Under the pieces are notes generated by a model, which saw nothing but the letters and a program-made list of their open reading frames with translations, had not been told where the DNA came from and ran no database searches. Both the position numbers and the translations under genes were made by a program. From Paenibacillus gorillae (GTDB lineage: Bacteria > Bacillota > Bacilli > Paenibacillales > Paenibacillaceae), in assembly GCF_000513275.1 (NCBI RefSeq), contig NZ_CBVJ010000110.1, positions 36,705 through 100,704 of the forward strand: DNA of 64,000 nt, given 5' to 3'. Shown piece by piece: positions 8,532-17,827 of this stretch (positions are counted from its first letter, which is position 1; each line of letters starts with the position of its first letter).

Positions 8532-10211
8532 CTATCCGTTTATTTCAGCTTTGCAAGATTCTTTTTCATATTCTTCCGTGCGGTATTTCTCGATATCGCT
8601 CAAGCCGATTTTTTGCGCTTTGCTGCGCAAATCTTCGAAGTTTTTAATCGCATCTGCTTCGGATTTCGACATTACGATTTTCGCAAAGCCGGTTTTAATC
8701 AGCTCTTCGATTTGCTGATTTTTAATCGTCAGCGGATTGTCGTTAGCAAAGATTACGCGGCGTTCTGTGCTTTCATAGATCGTGTCGGCAACATTGTCGA
8801 GCATAAGCTTTTTCCACTTATCATCTGCGTTAAAGTTCTGGTCATACCAAGCCGTACTCTTGTTGTCGTCACTAAGCAGTCCTTGCGGGTAAGCCAGCCA
8901 GAAAATGTTGCTGCCGTTAGCAGCTTCCGTTTTCTCGTAATCCAGATCTCCGGCGAGCAGTGCTTGCTTCGCAGTATCATTGAACGACCACTTGCCGCCT
9001 TCTTCAAAATTCCAGTAGGAATCGGTGATGTTCGGAATACCCCAGCCCATCAGGCGAGTACCCATCGGTGTCATTGTGAAATCAAGGAATTTAATAATGT
9101 CTTCAGGCGATTTCGCTTTGTCCGTCAGAACGGTGTAATTCCAGCCATGCGTATCTTTAGGCGACAGGTATGCTTTTTCTGCACCTTGCGCTTTGAAAGC
9201 AACTTGTACGTAACGTTTGTCTTCTTTGTAGTTCGGATCTGTCGTACGCCATACCTCGTGGCCCGCATTCCAAGACTGCCACCATGGACCGATATGTCCG
9301 GCAATCCGCTCGTTGGAGAACTTCGTTCTCCAATCCTCGAACTTGTTGACGAAAGCGTCAGGGTCCATCAGACCATCAAGGAAGAAACGGTTGTAGTACA
9401 GAGCAGCCTGCTTGCCTTCTTCCGTATTCAGCCAGTGCGTCAGATTATGATCTGCGTCTTCTTTATAGCCGTCTTGCAAGCCCCAGAAGCCGATTGCATT
9501 GTTGACCTTCACATCCGCGTTCCAAGACAGGGCATACGTTTTTTCGCCATTGGCGTTAGTCGGATGCTTCGCCACCATTTGCTTCAGCACATTGTAGTAA
9601 TCTTCCGGCGTTTTGATCTCCGGCGCGCCCATCTCCTGGTACCAGTCCCAACGAATGTGGGCCGTAAAGTCCGGGATCGGAAGGTAGCCCCAGCCGCGCG
9701 GAATGCCCCACAGCTTGCCGTTCTCATCCAGGTAGGAGGCATAACGGTCGCCCAGCGCTTTCTTAATGTTTGGACCATATTTATCTACGAGAGGAGCCAG
9801 GTCCATAATTTTGTTTTGCGCTTTCCACTGGGAAATCGCAGAATCGTCCAGACCTGCGATCACTTCCGGATAGTCACCGGATACCAGCATCAGGTTCAGC
9901 TTTTCTTTCGGTTCCACATCAAGTGTCGTCCGTTTGATATCCACGTTGAATTCCTTCAACAGATAGTCGTGAAAAGCGGCTTGTTTCTTCTCGATTTTAT
10001 CCGGGTTGCCTTTCTCCGCTTGATAGAAGTGGATTTTTGTCGTTTTGGCCGGAAGCTGCCAGCCGAATGCGTTTACAGAAGTTGTCCCGGTTGAACCTTC
10101 TCCGCCGTTCTCCGGTTTTCCGTTGCCTTCGTTTTGCGCTTTGCCGCATGCCGATAAAATCAATACGGTTCCAACTATTATGGTCATCAGAAGAGCGACT
10201 TGCCGTTTCAT
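8532..10211 (-). CDS. Extracellular sugar-binding lipoprotein (LplA type)
   Basis: This is the solute-binding lipoprotein of the CUT1 importer, 559 residues. The signal peptide ends in a lipobox ILSACG at about residues 18-23. A Gly/Glu/Asn-rich linker joins it to a typical LplA fold: MLVSGDYPEVIAG, IMDLAPLVDKYGPNIKK and YLDENGKLWGIPRGW are characteristic. The C-terminal half is rich in Trp and Tyr, as expected for a sugar cleft. It starts at 10211 with AGGGGGA upstream and is separated from the response-regulator gene by about 120 nt, probably with its own promoter activated by that regulator. The ligand is not known. Confidence 0.92.
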   Translation of the reverse strand: MKRQVALLMTIIVGTVLILSACGKAQNEGNGKPENGGEGSTGTTSVNAFGWQLPAKTTKIHFYQAEKGNPDKIEKKQAAFHDYLLKEFNVDIKRTTLDVEPKEKLNLMLVSGDYPEVIAGLDDSAISQWKAQNKIMDLAPLVDKYGPNIKKALGDRYASYLDENGKLWGIPRGWGYLPIPDFTAHIRWDWYQEMGAPEIKTPEDYYNVLKQMVAKHPTNANGEKTYALSWNADVKVNNAIGFWGLQDGYKEDADHNLTHWLNTEEGKQAALYYNRFFLDGLMDPDAFVNKFEDWRTKFSNERIAGHIGPWWQSWNAGHEVWRTTDPNYKEDKRYVQVAFKAQGAEKAYLSPKDTHGWNYTVLTDKAKSPEDIIKFLDFTMTPMGTRLMGWGIPNITDSYWNFEEGGKWSFNDTAKQALLAGDLDYEKTEAANGSNIFWLAYPQGLLSDDNKSTAWYDQNFNADDKWKKLMLDNVADTIYESTERRVIFANDNPLTIKNQQIEELIKTGFAKIVMSKSEADAIKNFEDLRSKAQKIGLSDIEKYRTEEYEKESCKAEING

Positions 10212-10332
10212 AGATGAATCCCCCTAGTTAAATAAATATGTCCTTGCAAAAGCTATTGTAGTAAACCGGGAACCCCATGAGAATGGCATTTTCGTTGCGC
10301 ATATGTCGTTTTCATTAGGAATGTTAGCGGTT

Positions 10333-11379
10333 TCATAATTGCTGCATATTTTTTCGGTACTCCGTGGGTGTCAGTCCGATCTGCCGTTTGAACCTTTTCG
10401 TAAAATGAGGATAGTCGGGATAACCGCAGCGCTGCCCCACCTCATAGGTCTTCAAATCGCTGTGCTGGAGAAGCTCTTTGGCATGCTCCATGCGAATATG
10501 CGTCAAGTAGGCGATATACGACATTCCGGTCTCCTCCATCAGCATGTGATAGAAGTGAGTTTGCGAGATGCCAAGCGGTGTCAGCACCTTTTCCAGATTC
10601 AATTCGCTGTCCGAAAAGTTCTCCTTCAAGTAGTCAATCGCTTGCTGGATAACGCTGCGTTTCCCCCAATTGCGCTTATCCCTGATTTCATGCAGCCCGG
10701 CCTCCAGCCATTCCGAGAACGATACCGCAGCTTGTCCGTAATCGGAAGCATCGAAGGGAAACGCCCATCCGACAAGCTGATATTGCGGCTGTAAGCGATT
10801 CTGAATCAAGGATGCCGCATCGCGAAGCAGCGAGATGCGCTCCTCGGCCGCCACGTCAGAATCGTCGAGCAGCCGCAGCAGCCTGCTGACGTCCTCACGG
10901 ACGCCTGCTTCATTGACCATCCATAGCTCGTTGCCGATACGCTCAGCCGCAAGGCTGATCGGAGCAATCAGCTGGTTTTTGATCATGGCCGACTGACGTG
11001 ACCTCATGAAGCGATCGAAGCGCTTCTCCACGAGCCAAAGAACCTGCTCCTGACGCATCGGCTTCAGAATATAATCTGCTACCCCATGCCTTAGAGCTTC
11101 TTGCGCATATTCAAACTCCCCATAGCCGGACAAAATAATAATATCCATCTCAAAGCCGTCCTGGCGAAGTCGCTGGATCAGCTCAATTCCGTCCATGACT
11201 GGCATGCTGATGTCGGTAATGATCAGATGCGGCTGCTCGCGCTCAGCCGCTTGCAGCGCTTCCGCTCCATCGGACGCTTCTCCCACGATCCGGTAGTGTG
11301 GGCTGGCCCCCGTCAAAATTTTACGTAAACTTTTTTTGCTCATCGCTTCATCATCAACGAGAAGAATTCTGTAGATCAT
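10333..11379 (-). CDS. Response regulator, YesN type (REC + AraC-family HTH)
   Basis: This 348-residue DNA-binding response regulator is the partner of the adjacent YesM-type kinase. The receiver domain occupies residues 1-120, with the acidic pocket VDDE at 8-11, the phosphorylation aspartate D56 in IITDISMPVMDG and the lysine in ILKPM. A middle linker follows, and the C-terminus (about 245-345) holds two helix-turn-helix motifs, ending GLTPTEYRKNM. The longer reading to 11523 was rejected because the receiver fold begins at MIYRILLVDDE, with AAAGGAG about 9 nt upstream. It overlaps the kinase by 26 nt, which suggests coupled translation. It probably activates the LplA operon just downstream. 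Confidence 0.93.
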   Translation of the reverse strand: MIYRILLVDDEAMSKKSLRKILTGASPHYRIVGEASDGAEALQAAEREQPHLIITDISMPVMDGIELIQRLRQDGFEMDIIILSGYGEFEYAQEALRHGVADYILKPMRQEQVLWLVEKRFDRFMRSRQSAMIKNQLIAPISLAAERIGNELWMVNEAGVREDVSRLLRLLDDSDVAAEERISLLRDAASLIQNRLQPQYQLVGWAFPFDASDYGQAAVSFSEWLEAGLHEIRDKRNWGKRSVIQQAIDYLKENFSDSELNLEKVLTPLGISQTHFYHMLMEETGMSYIAYLTHIRMEHAKELLQHSDLKTYEVGQRCGYPDYPHFTKRFKRQIGLTPTEYRKNMQQL

Positions 11380-13204
11380 CGCTGTCCGCTCCTTTGCTTC
11401 CATTCTGGTGCTGCTCCGATTCCAAAGGCAATAAGATGTCGATACAGGTGCCGTCTTCTCCAGAGGTTGAGATGAACAAGCCGTAGGGCTCGCCGAAAAG
11501 CATCCGAATTCTAGTATGCACATTGATCAGCCCGATAGACATTTTGCCATCCTGCGGCGGTTCATGATTCATCAGCTTGTCGAGCGGCAAATCGAACAGA
11601 TCGTTGTATGCTTGCAGTACAGTCTCATCCATTCCTTTGCCGCCGTCCTCGATCGAGATCAAGCTCCCAGCGGCAACGTCCATCTCCGATATTCGAATAT
11701 AATTGGGCGGTATTTTATGCTTCTGAAAGCCATGCTTGAAGCTGTTTTCCACGATAGGCTGGAGCATCGAACGAACAGCCAGCGTCTGGCGGCCATACCG
11801 CTGCTGAATACCGATTGTATAGTTCAAAGATTCGAAGCGTTCGGACTGGATAGCCAGATACGCTTCGATATGCTGTTTTTCATCCCATAAGCTGACGATG
11901 TCATTCGGATTCTGAACGTTGTAGCGGAACATATCGCCAAGCGATACGATCATCCGGCTTATTTTATCGTTGCCTTCCACAATGGCGCTAGAGTTAATGA
12001 ATTCCAGCGTATTATATAGAAAATGAGGATTAATCTGCGCCTGCATGGCATGTAGCAGCGCTTCCTTCTGCTTGACCTCCAGCTCCTTCTCCCGCAGTTC
12101 GGAGACATGTACAATTTCAACAAGCCGCTTGAGCTCCTCCACCATCTTGTTGAAGCCGCGGTACAGACTGCCTACCTCGGCGCCTTTATTTTCAGGTGCG
12201 CGTACACTAAGCTCGCCAAGCTCTGCCCGTTTCATCAAACGCAGCATCGTCAGCAAGGAATTGCTTAGCGAATACATAACCGCACTCGCGATCAGCATGA
12301 CGATAAAGAACAGCACGAGGAAAAGGATCGTGGAGAGCCTGCTGACTTTCAGCAACGATTCGTTAAGCTCGCTGAGCAGCACCTCCGAGAACAGCGTCAA
12401 CCCGGTGCTGCTGGAACGGAAGAAGACGACAAGCCTATTGCCTTCCTCTGTCGGCATCGTGAACGTGCCTCGCCACTGCTCTCCCATCGCCTCCTGGTAG
12501 GCTTGAGGAATCAATCGCTCCGCCCCGTAACCGTTCGGATGATAGGCCGTCTTTTGTTCCGGATCTGCAATCCAGATAAAGCCGGTTTTGCCGATGCGGA
12601 CATTTTGCGTAATGTTGATCACTTCCGTCAGCTTTAGATCGACAATGAGCATACCGCTGCTGTCCTGATTGCCGTTCAAGCCGTTAAACTTAAATGCCAT
12701 CGCAAGAAAGGTCGGCCCGCCTTCTTCTTTCTCCAGCCCCATAATCGTAAATTTGCCGTTCTCTTTAATCCGGGAATTATATAAGCTGAACCGCCGCTCC
12801 GCCGACATATAACTGGAGGAAGAGACAGCGATCCCTTTACTCGTGACAAGCGAAATGCCGTGAATATCTTCCCTGTTCGTCATGATCGGATTGAACAGCT
12901 TGCGCTCTACCTGTTCGGAAATCTGAAAACGCTCGAATGATTCCGACAGCTCATCGTTTAGAAAAGTGGAAGTCAGATCGTTGACGAGCAGCGGATACGT
13001 CCAGCGCTGCACTTCTTTGAAATACGTGTCCAGATGATCATTAACCTGATTAACAAGCTGATAGCTGGAGCCCACTGCATTTTCCTTAATCGCCTTATAC
13101 GATTTCTCATACCAGAACTGGCCGAGCAGCGGCAGCGGAATATATAGAACCATCATTAAGATGATAATTTTTTTGCGCAGAGATGCTTGTTTGAAAATGG
13201 ACAT
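11354..13204 (-). CDS. Sensor histidine kinase, YesM type
   Basis: This membrane sensor kinase has 616 residues from the start chosen at 13204 (AAGGGG 9 nt upstream); Met 10 codons earlier is possible. One membrane span lies at about 13-30, followed by a roughly 260-residue extracellular Cache-like sensor, a second span near 285-305, a HAMP region and a His_kinase domain whose motif QAQINPHFLYNTLEFINS carries the phosphorylated H394. An HATPase domain follows (VENSFKHGF and EDGGKGMDE). It presumably senses an extracellular carbohydrate or its loaded binding protein and phosphorylates the YesN-type regulator. A cre-like site lies about 100 nt upstream. Confidence 0.93.
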   Translation of the reverse strand: MSIFKQASLRKKIIILMMVLYIPLPLLGQFWYEKSYKAIKENAVGSSYQLVNQVNDHLDTYFKEVQRWTYPLLVNDLTSTFLNDELSESFERFQISEQVERKLFNPIMTNREDIHGISLVTSKGIAVSSSSYMSAERRFSLYNSRIKENGKFTIMGLEKEEGGPTFLAMAFKFNGLNGNQDSSGMLIVDLKLTEVINITQNVRIGKTGFIWIADPEQKTAYHPNGYGAERLIPQAYQEAMGEQWRGTFTMPTEEGNRLVVFFRSSSTGLTLFSEVLLSELNESLLKVSRLSTILFLVLFFIVMLIASAVMYSLSNSLLTMLRLMKRAELGELSVRAPENKGAEVGSLYRGFNKMVEELKRLVEIVHVSELREKELEVKQKEALLHAMQAQINPHFLYNTLEFINSSAIVEGNDKISRMIVSLGDMFRYNVQNPNDIVSLWDEKQHIEAYLAIQSERFESLNYTIGIQQRYGRQTLAVRSMLQPIVENSFKHGFQKHKIPPNYIRISEMDVAAGSLISIEDGGKGMDETVLQAYNDLFDLPLDKLMNHEPPQDGKMSIGLINVHTRIRMLFGEPYGLFISTSGEDGTCIDILLPLESEQHQNGSKGADSDDLQNSSR

Positions 13205-13299
13205 GCTTGTCCGCCCCTTCATGCAGAAATTCATGCTGTCATCTGTATTCCTCTCATTATAGAGGATATTGCTGCGGACGAAATTGGATTAGAATCGAT

Positions 13300-13313
13300 T
13301 GAAAGCGATTGCT
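13300..13313 (-). promoter_or_regulatory. Candidate cre (CcpA site) upstream of the YesM/YesN genes
   Basis: TGAAAGCGATTGCT agrees with the cre consensus TGWAARCGYTWNCW at 13 of 14 positions and lies 87 nt upstream of the kinase start. This would put the two-component system under glucose repression. Inference from a short motif. Confidence 0.5.
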
Positions 13314-13385
13314 AATGATTTTGACATATTCGTGATGATTTAGACATATCGGGTGAAAAAACATTTTCAGCCCTGCAAAAGCGCA

Positions 13386-13415
13386 TGAAAAAGCCGGACC
13401 TGAACGGTCCGGCTT
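13386..13415 (-). terminator. Terminator-like hairpin downstream of the second sugar operon
   Basis: AAGCCGGACC and GGTCCGGCTT pair around TGAAC; on the minus strand the stem runs into TTTTT. It lies about 350 nt beyond the binding-protein stop at 13759, after repeat copy B, so transcripts reading through the repeat would end here. Confidence 0.75.
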
Positions 13416-13485
13416 CGCGTTTCCGCCGTGAAGGCGGCGTCTACTTTCTTGCTGCTACGACTGGCTCTAGTCGCTGCACGGATAC

Positions 13486-13671
13486 CAAAATGCAAATGTA
13501 CATTTTGAAAAGCCTTAAACCAGCCAAAATCGCCTTCAACATGCAAAAGTGCAGTTGAAATCCCTTCAATTCACTTATTTGAGGCTTTTTAGGCCGATCA
13601 ACCTGCACATTTGCATTTTGATGCGAAAAATCGTTCATAAATCAGCTGACAACATGCAGTTTTACATTTTG
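13486..13671 (-). repeat. Dispersed 186-bp four-box element, copy B (inverted orientation)
   Basis: It has the same length and box geometry as copies A, C and D: boxes start at 13486 and 13537 (51 nt) and the opposite boxes end at 13620 and 13671 (51 nt). The intervening motifs match the other copies only when this one is read on the minus strand, so it is inserted the other way round. It lies in the 550-nt gene-free stretch between a kinase start and a binding-protein stop. Confidence 0.8.
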
Positions 13672-13710
13672 ATACGTTACAGCCTTTACAAGAAGGCTAT
13701 TAACGGAACC

Positions 13711-13739
13711 GAGGCTGACGGCAAATTGCCGACAGCCTC
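13711..13739. other. Stem-loop just after the binding-protein stop
   Basis: GAGGCTGACGGCAA pairs with TTGCCGACAGCCTC (one A-A mismatch per side). It lacks a T-tract on either strand, so it may be an RNA-stabilising hairpin rather than a terminator. Confidence 0.55.
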
Positions 13740-13758
13740 CCCTTCCAAGCTTACGCAG

Positions 13759-15273
13759 TTACTTTGAAGCGGCCCACTCATCCAGCTGCTTCTGTTTCTC
13801 CGCGATCACTTTATCAATGCCTGCCTTCTTCAAAGCACTATTGAACTTCGGTAAGTTTTCCGCAGGGTTCAGCGTTCCCGTCTCCAGCCCCATCGCATAT
13901 TGCTGGATTACATTCTCGATGGCCGCCAGCTCCGTCTTCACCGGCTCCGGATTGTACATGAAGCCCAGCGCCGCCGACTTCTCCGCACCCCGGTTGAACT
14001 CATCCATCTTCTGCCAAATGTCAGGGCTATCGGTTTTCCACGGATAAGCCAGCAGTTGGTTGCCGAACATCCAGCCCTGTCTCAAGTTATACCCGCTATT
14101 GCTGGCATCTACGCCATCTGCGAAATCGATCGTGCCATTCTCGTTAACCTTGTAGTGCTTGCCTTCAATGCCCCAGTGAAGCAAGTTAACGATTTCCTTG
14201 TCCGTGTACAGCAGGTTCAAAAACATCATCGCCCGCTCCGGATCTCTAGACGTCGTCGCAATCGCGAGCATCGCGTTCGTAATCGTCAGCGTGTTCATCT
14301 TGGCTGGCGCAAGCTTCACTTCCGTCAGTTCCGTACCTACCGCATTGCCCGTCTGCGTTGTAATACCGGGCTTGCCTTTATTCGGCGTGGAAAATCCGAT
14401 ATTCGCCTTCATATAATCCCGGCCGGTTTGCGAGGTTGTCGCAATGTCCTTCGGAATATAGCCAGCCTTATACCATTCATGCAGCGTGCTCACAAACTTG
14501 GCGTACTCATCGCTTTCATACAGATTGACCACTTTGAGCTTGCTCGTATCCGTCAGTACGCCGATCATATCGCTTAACGGATCGATTGTGGTCAGCAGCA
14601 GCGGATACGCAATGGAGGCTCCGCCCGACGCCTTGCCGATTAGCGACAGCTCTGGCCGAGCCGCCTTCATTTTCTTATAGATTGGCTCCATTTCCTCCAG
14701 CGTCTTCACGCCGCTGACGTCGATTTGGTTCTGCTCCAGCATATCTTTCCGGAACAGCATCGTTGGATACGAGGCAAAATCCCGGATGCTTGGTATGCCG
14801 TAGGTTTTGCCTCCGATTTTGGAAGCGGCCAGTACATCGGGGTCGAATGCAGCGACGATGCCCTGCCCAGCCGTCTGCAGCAAATCGTCCATCGGAACGA
14901 GCTTCTTCTGTGCGACTTCAGAGATATACTGATTCTCCCCTGTGAAAATAATGTCCAGCTTATCATTGCCCGAGAACATCAGCACCTTCTGCTGCGTCCA
15001 GGCCGCAGGCTCGATTCGCTTCAGCTTAATCGTAGCATTGATCTTTTCCTTCGTAATTTTGCTGACTGCCTCCTCAACCAGCCCGAGGTCACGCTGATTG
15101 TCTCCCCAGAACGCCAGCGTAATTTCATAAGGCTTTAGTCCGCCCTCCTCTGTTCCTTTCCCGGGCTTCTCCCCGCCCTCATTAGAAGGAGAGGACGAAC
15201 TGCATGCGCTCAGAACCAAACAAACCGACAGCATGAACAGCAAAGCGTGAACCGTTTTCTTCCTATACATCAT
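13759..15273 (-). CDS. Extracellular sugar-binding lipoprotein (SBP family 1)
   Basis: This 504-residue lipoprotein has the lipobox VLSACSSS near residue 22, followed by a Ser/Gly/Glu linker and an SBP_bac_1 fold: ITLAFWGDNQRDLGLVEEA, MDDLLQTAGQG and GKTYGIPSIRDFASYP. The start at 15273 (ATGATG pair) is favoured by GGGAGG 6 nt upstream over the Met at 15297. It is the last gene of the operon that begins at 20573 and encodes the LplB/LplC permeases; a binding protein at the end rather than the start is less common. A 168-nt gap to the MFS gene may hold its own promoter. Its ligand is probably the same carbohydrate the ROK repressor and dehydrogenase deal with. Confidence 0.9.
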   Translation of the reverse strand: MMYRKKTVHALLFMLSVCLVLSACSSSSPSNEGGEKPGKGTEEGGLKPYEITLAFWGDNQRDLGLVEEAVSKITKEKINATIKLKRIEPAAWTQQKVLMFSGNDKLDIIFTGENQYISEVAQKKLVPMDDLLQTAGQGIVAAFDPDVLAASKIGGKTYGIPSIRDFASYPTMLFRKDMLEQNQIDVSGVKTLEEMEPIYKKMKAARPELSLIGKASGGASIAYPLLLTTIDPLSDMIGVLTDTSKLKVVNLYESDEYAKFVSTLHEWYKAGYIPKDIATTSQTGRDYMKANIGFSTPNKGKPGITTQTGNAVGTELTEVKLAPAKMNTLTITNAMLAIATTSRDPERAMMFLNLLYTDKEIVNLLHWGIEGKHYKVNENGTIDFADGVDASNSGYNLRQGWMFGNQLLAYPWKTDSPDIWQKMDEFNRGAEKSAALGFMYNPEPVKTELAAIENVIQQYAMGLETGTLNPAENLPKFNSALKKAGIDKVIAEKQKQLDEWAASK

Positions 15274-15441
15274 GTAAGACCTCCCTTGGATTTTCATAAC
15301 AGGTGTTGTTGAATATCCTTGAACAATGGAGATGAAACTTGCCGATTCTCTTGCTCCTGCTCTTGCTGCCTAAAGGGGCGGCGGAAGCAACCCTTACCTC
15401 TATAAATGAAGAAATGCTGCTTTCCGCCTTCGCCCGTTCCA

Positions 15442-16632
15442 TTATGTCAGCTCAGGCTGTTTCCGCATTCTGAGCCACATCAGCAAGAAGCCAATTACCC
15501 CGGCAACAGAAATCGCTGCGCAAATCTGATACATCGTCTGCGGCCCCAGATGGTCGAACATCCAGCCGCCGAACAATCCCGCGATAATGCCGGAAATGCC
15601 GCCCCAGGTTAACGCATAGATCGCCTGACCCGTTGCCCGGTATTCGCCCGGAATCAAATGCGCGGAAAGACTCGTTCCGACATAGTAGTAGCCGCCGAAC
15701 GTAATACAATGAAGAATTTGGATGAAAATGATGTGAATCGGCCCGCCGACTACCGACATCAGCAGCCACCGGATAACGAACAGGATGCTGATAAAGACGA
15801 GGCAGCCCAGCATCATCCTCGTTGATTTTTTCAAGAAACGGTCAAACAGCAGAAAAACAGGGATTTCAAATACAGCCGATAGAAAAACGGACCATCCGAT
15901 TAACTCATTCGAGCCGCCGAGATTGGAAATATACAGCGACACGAAGGTCTGGTTGATGGAGTTCGGCACCGAGATTAAGACGCCGAGAATGACAAAGACG
16001 AAAAACACTTTGCTGGAAAGCATAACCTTCCAATAGCTTTGCCGTTCCCCCTTCGGCTTGGTCGTCACTCTGCCCCGAGGCAAACCAATCGTAAACAGCA
16101 GGGTCACGATCATCATCGCACCGTACAGCACCCATAGATTGAGCAACCCCATCCAGCTCAGCACCGGCCCCGCCAGTACCGCGATAATTGCCCAGCCTAA
16201 TGAACCCCACAGCCGGAAGGCTCCGAATTTATGCTTCGTATTCTCAATGGCGTTCAGAATAAGGCTGTTGCTCTGAGAGAAGGTCGGGCTGTTAAAGAAG
16301 AAGAAAATAAGCATTAGTGCAAAAATCAAAAGGTATGATCGGGTTTGAAATACGATCACCGTTGCAATCAAGTTTCCGATCAGCAGCAAAATGAGAATGC
16401 GCTTGACGTTCTGCGTCCGGTCGCTCCAATAGCCCCAGAACGGATTCGCAAAGATTGAGATGAAAGGCCCGCCAGCCATGATCATGCCAATCTCGATTTT
16501 ACTTAATCCAATCTCTTGAAAGTAAAGCGGGAAAAAGGAGGTTAGAATCGCAATCGTACCATATAAGAAGAAATTAAATCGTTTCAGAACCGCTAAGGAT
16601 TTTTTGTTGCCTTCTATCGATTGTTCCGTCAT
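15442..16632 (-). CDS. MFS transporter (LacY/nucleoside-permease-like)
   Basis: This major-facilitator carrier has 396 residues and twelve predicted membrane spans. The first loop carries GYWSDRTQNVKRILI, the family motif A region, and the N-terminus FNFFLYGTIAILTSFFPLYFQ resembles the MFS_1_like group (LacY or 3-phenylpropionate type). The start at 16632 is chosen because a GTG 15 nt earlier overlaps the AGGGG ribosome site. It lies between a sugar dehydrogenase gene and a sugar-binding-protein gene in the same direction. I infer import or export of a sugar or of the oxidised product; direction and substrate are unknown. Confidence 0.88.
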   Translation of the reverse strand: MTEQSIEGNKKSLAVLKRFNFFLYGTIAILTSFFPLYFQEIGLSKIEIGMIMAGGPFISIFANPFWGYWSDRTQNVKRILILLLIGNLIATVIVFQTRSYLLIFALMLIFFFFNSPTFSQSNSLILNAIENTKHKFGAFRLWGSLGWAIIAVLAGPVLSWMGLLNLWVLYGAMMIVTLLFTIGLPRGRVTTKPKGERQSYWKVMLSSKVFFVFVILGVLISVPNSINQTFVSLYISNLGGSNELIGWSVFLSAVFEIPVFLLFDRFLKKSTRMMLGCLVFISILFVIRWLLMSVVGGPIHIIFIQILHCITFGGYYYVGTSLSAHLIPGEYRATGQAIYALTWGGISGIIAGLFGGWMFDHLGPQTMYQICAAISVAGVIGFLLMWLRMRKQPELT

Positions 16633-16665
16633 GAGATGAATCCTCACCCCTTCCTGGCACGAACT

Positions 16666-17796
16666 TTAGAGCGTAATCGCCGTCGTCAAAGAATGCTCTA
16701 CAATCTCGTCGCCGCTTACTTCCCTGCCGAGCCGATCTGACAAGTAAATGCCTTCGCTGACCAGCATCGTCTGCAAGGCAATATGTGCCGTCGGAAGCAG
16801 CTCCACCCGCCCTTGCAGCGCCGCAACCCAATGATGCTGAGAGGATTGATAAGCGTCATAATCCGGTTTCAAATGATTCCAGCGTCCGTCCATTTCATCG
16901 AGATTGACCATACCGTTAATATCGATATCGCAAAGCGTCGTATGGAAGCTGAACGGAGCAAGCACCGCTTGATCGGAGTAGGCCGGCAGCTTCACGCCGC
17001 CTTTGTTGCCGACGATGCTGCAGCCCTCGATGCTGCCAAGATGGATACTCCAAGCTTCATAGATGTCGAGCGTTGCGCCGCCTTCGAATTTTACAAAGCC
17101 AAGGCCAAGCTCCTCCACATCGAATACCGTCTGCGCCGCTCTATTCGCATCCATATCCATCTCGCGATAGCCTTTGCCGGAAATCCGTTCCACCTTAGGC
17201 GTATCCAGCAGATAGAGCATTTGAGCGATATGGTAGACGCCCATGTCGATAAGCGCTCCGCCTGCGGCGATATCCTTATTCAGAAAAGCAGGCGTACCGT
17301 AGCCGTCGATATAAGGACGCCCTCTGCGGCGATGTCCGGTTGCCCGCGCGTGATACAGCTTGCCGAGCATGCCCCCGTCGATCAGAGCTTTCGCCGCTTT
17401 CGTTTCCTTGCGGTACAACGTACCCAACTGAACGTGCAGCTTCTTGCCGTAGGCTTCGGCTGCGTCCAGCATCTGAACGCCGTCGCGGTAAGAACCGGCA
17501 ATTGGCTTCTCGCAATAAACGTCTTTGCCAGCCTGGAAGGCAGCGATCGTTACCGGCGAATGAAGGTTGTTGTGCAGACAGACATCCACCGCTTCGATAT
17601 CATCCCGCTGCAGCATCTCCTTGAAATCGGAGTAGACGTTCGGAATACCGAATTGCTCCGCCACCCTTTGTGCTTCCTGCACATTTACGTCGCAGATCGC
17701 TACAACCTCAGCATCTGCAATATTGGCATAATTCCTCAAGTGCGCCTTGCCGATCAAGCCGGCTCCGACGATTCCGATGCGTACTTTTCTTCCCAT
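16666..17796 (-). CDS. Gfo/Idh/MocA family NAD(P)-dependent oxidoreductase
   Basis: This 376-residue cytosolic dehydrogenase has the N-terminal Rossmann motif GIVGAGLIGKAH, the family motif CEKPIAGSYRDG (the Lys-Pro pair) and a C-terminal alpha/beta domain beginning GHRRRGRPYIDGYG. Members oxidise sugars or inositols, often at C3. Met4 of the longer frame (17796) is preferred because AGGAG lies 9 nt before it while the Met at 17805 abuts it. It is preceded by a sugar isomerase/epimerase and followed by an MFS carrier, a combination common in catabolism of inositols, keto-sugars or unusual glycosides. Confidence 0.92.
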   Translation of the reverse strand: MGRKVRIGIVGAGLIGKAHLRNYANIADAEVVAICDVNVQEAQRVAEQFGIPNVYSDFKEMLQRDDIEAVDVCLHNNLHSPVTIAAFQAGKDVYCEKPIAGSYRDGVQMLDAAEAYGKKLHVQLGTLYRKETKAAKALIDGGMLGKLYHARATGHRRRGRPYIDGYGTPAFLNKDIAAGGALIDMGVYHIAQMLYLLDTPKVERISGKGYREMDMDANRAAQTVFDVEELGLGFVKFEGGATLDIYEAWSIHLGSIEGCSIVGNKGGVKLPAYSDQAVLAPFSFHTTLCDIDINGMVNLDEMDGRWNHLKPDYDAYQSSQHHWVAALQGRVELLPTAHIALQTMLVSEGIYLSDRLGREVSGDEIVEHSLTTAITL

Positions 17797-17827
17797 TCCA
17801 CTCATCTCCTTTGGTTAGTTCGATTCG

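Noticed and set aside
8394..10094. 566-codon plus-strand frame opposite the LplA-type gene
   Set aside because: Codon-bias shadow of the real binding-protein and permease genes.
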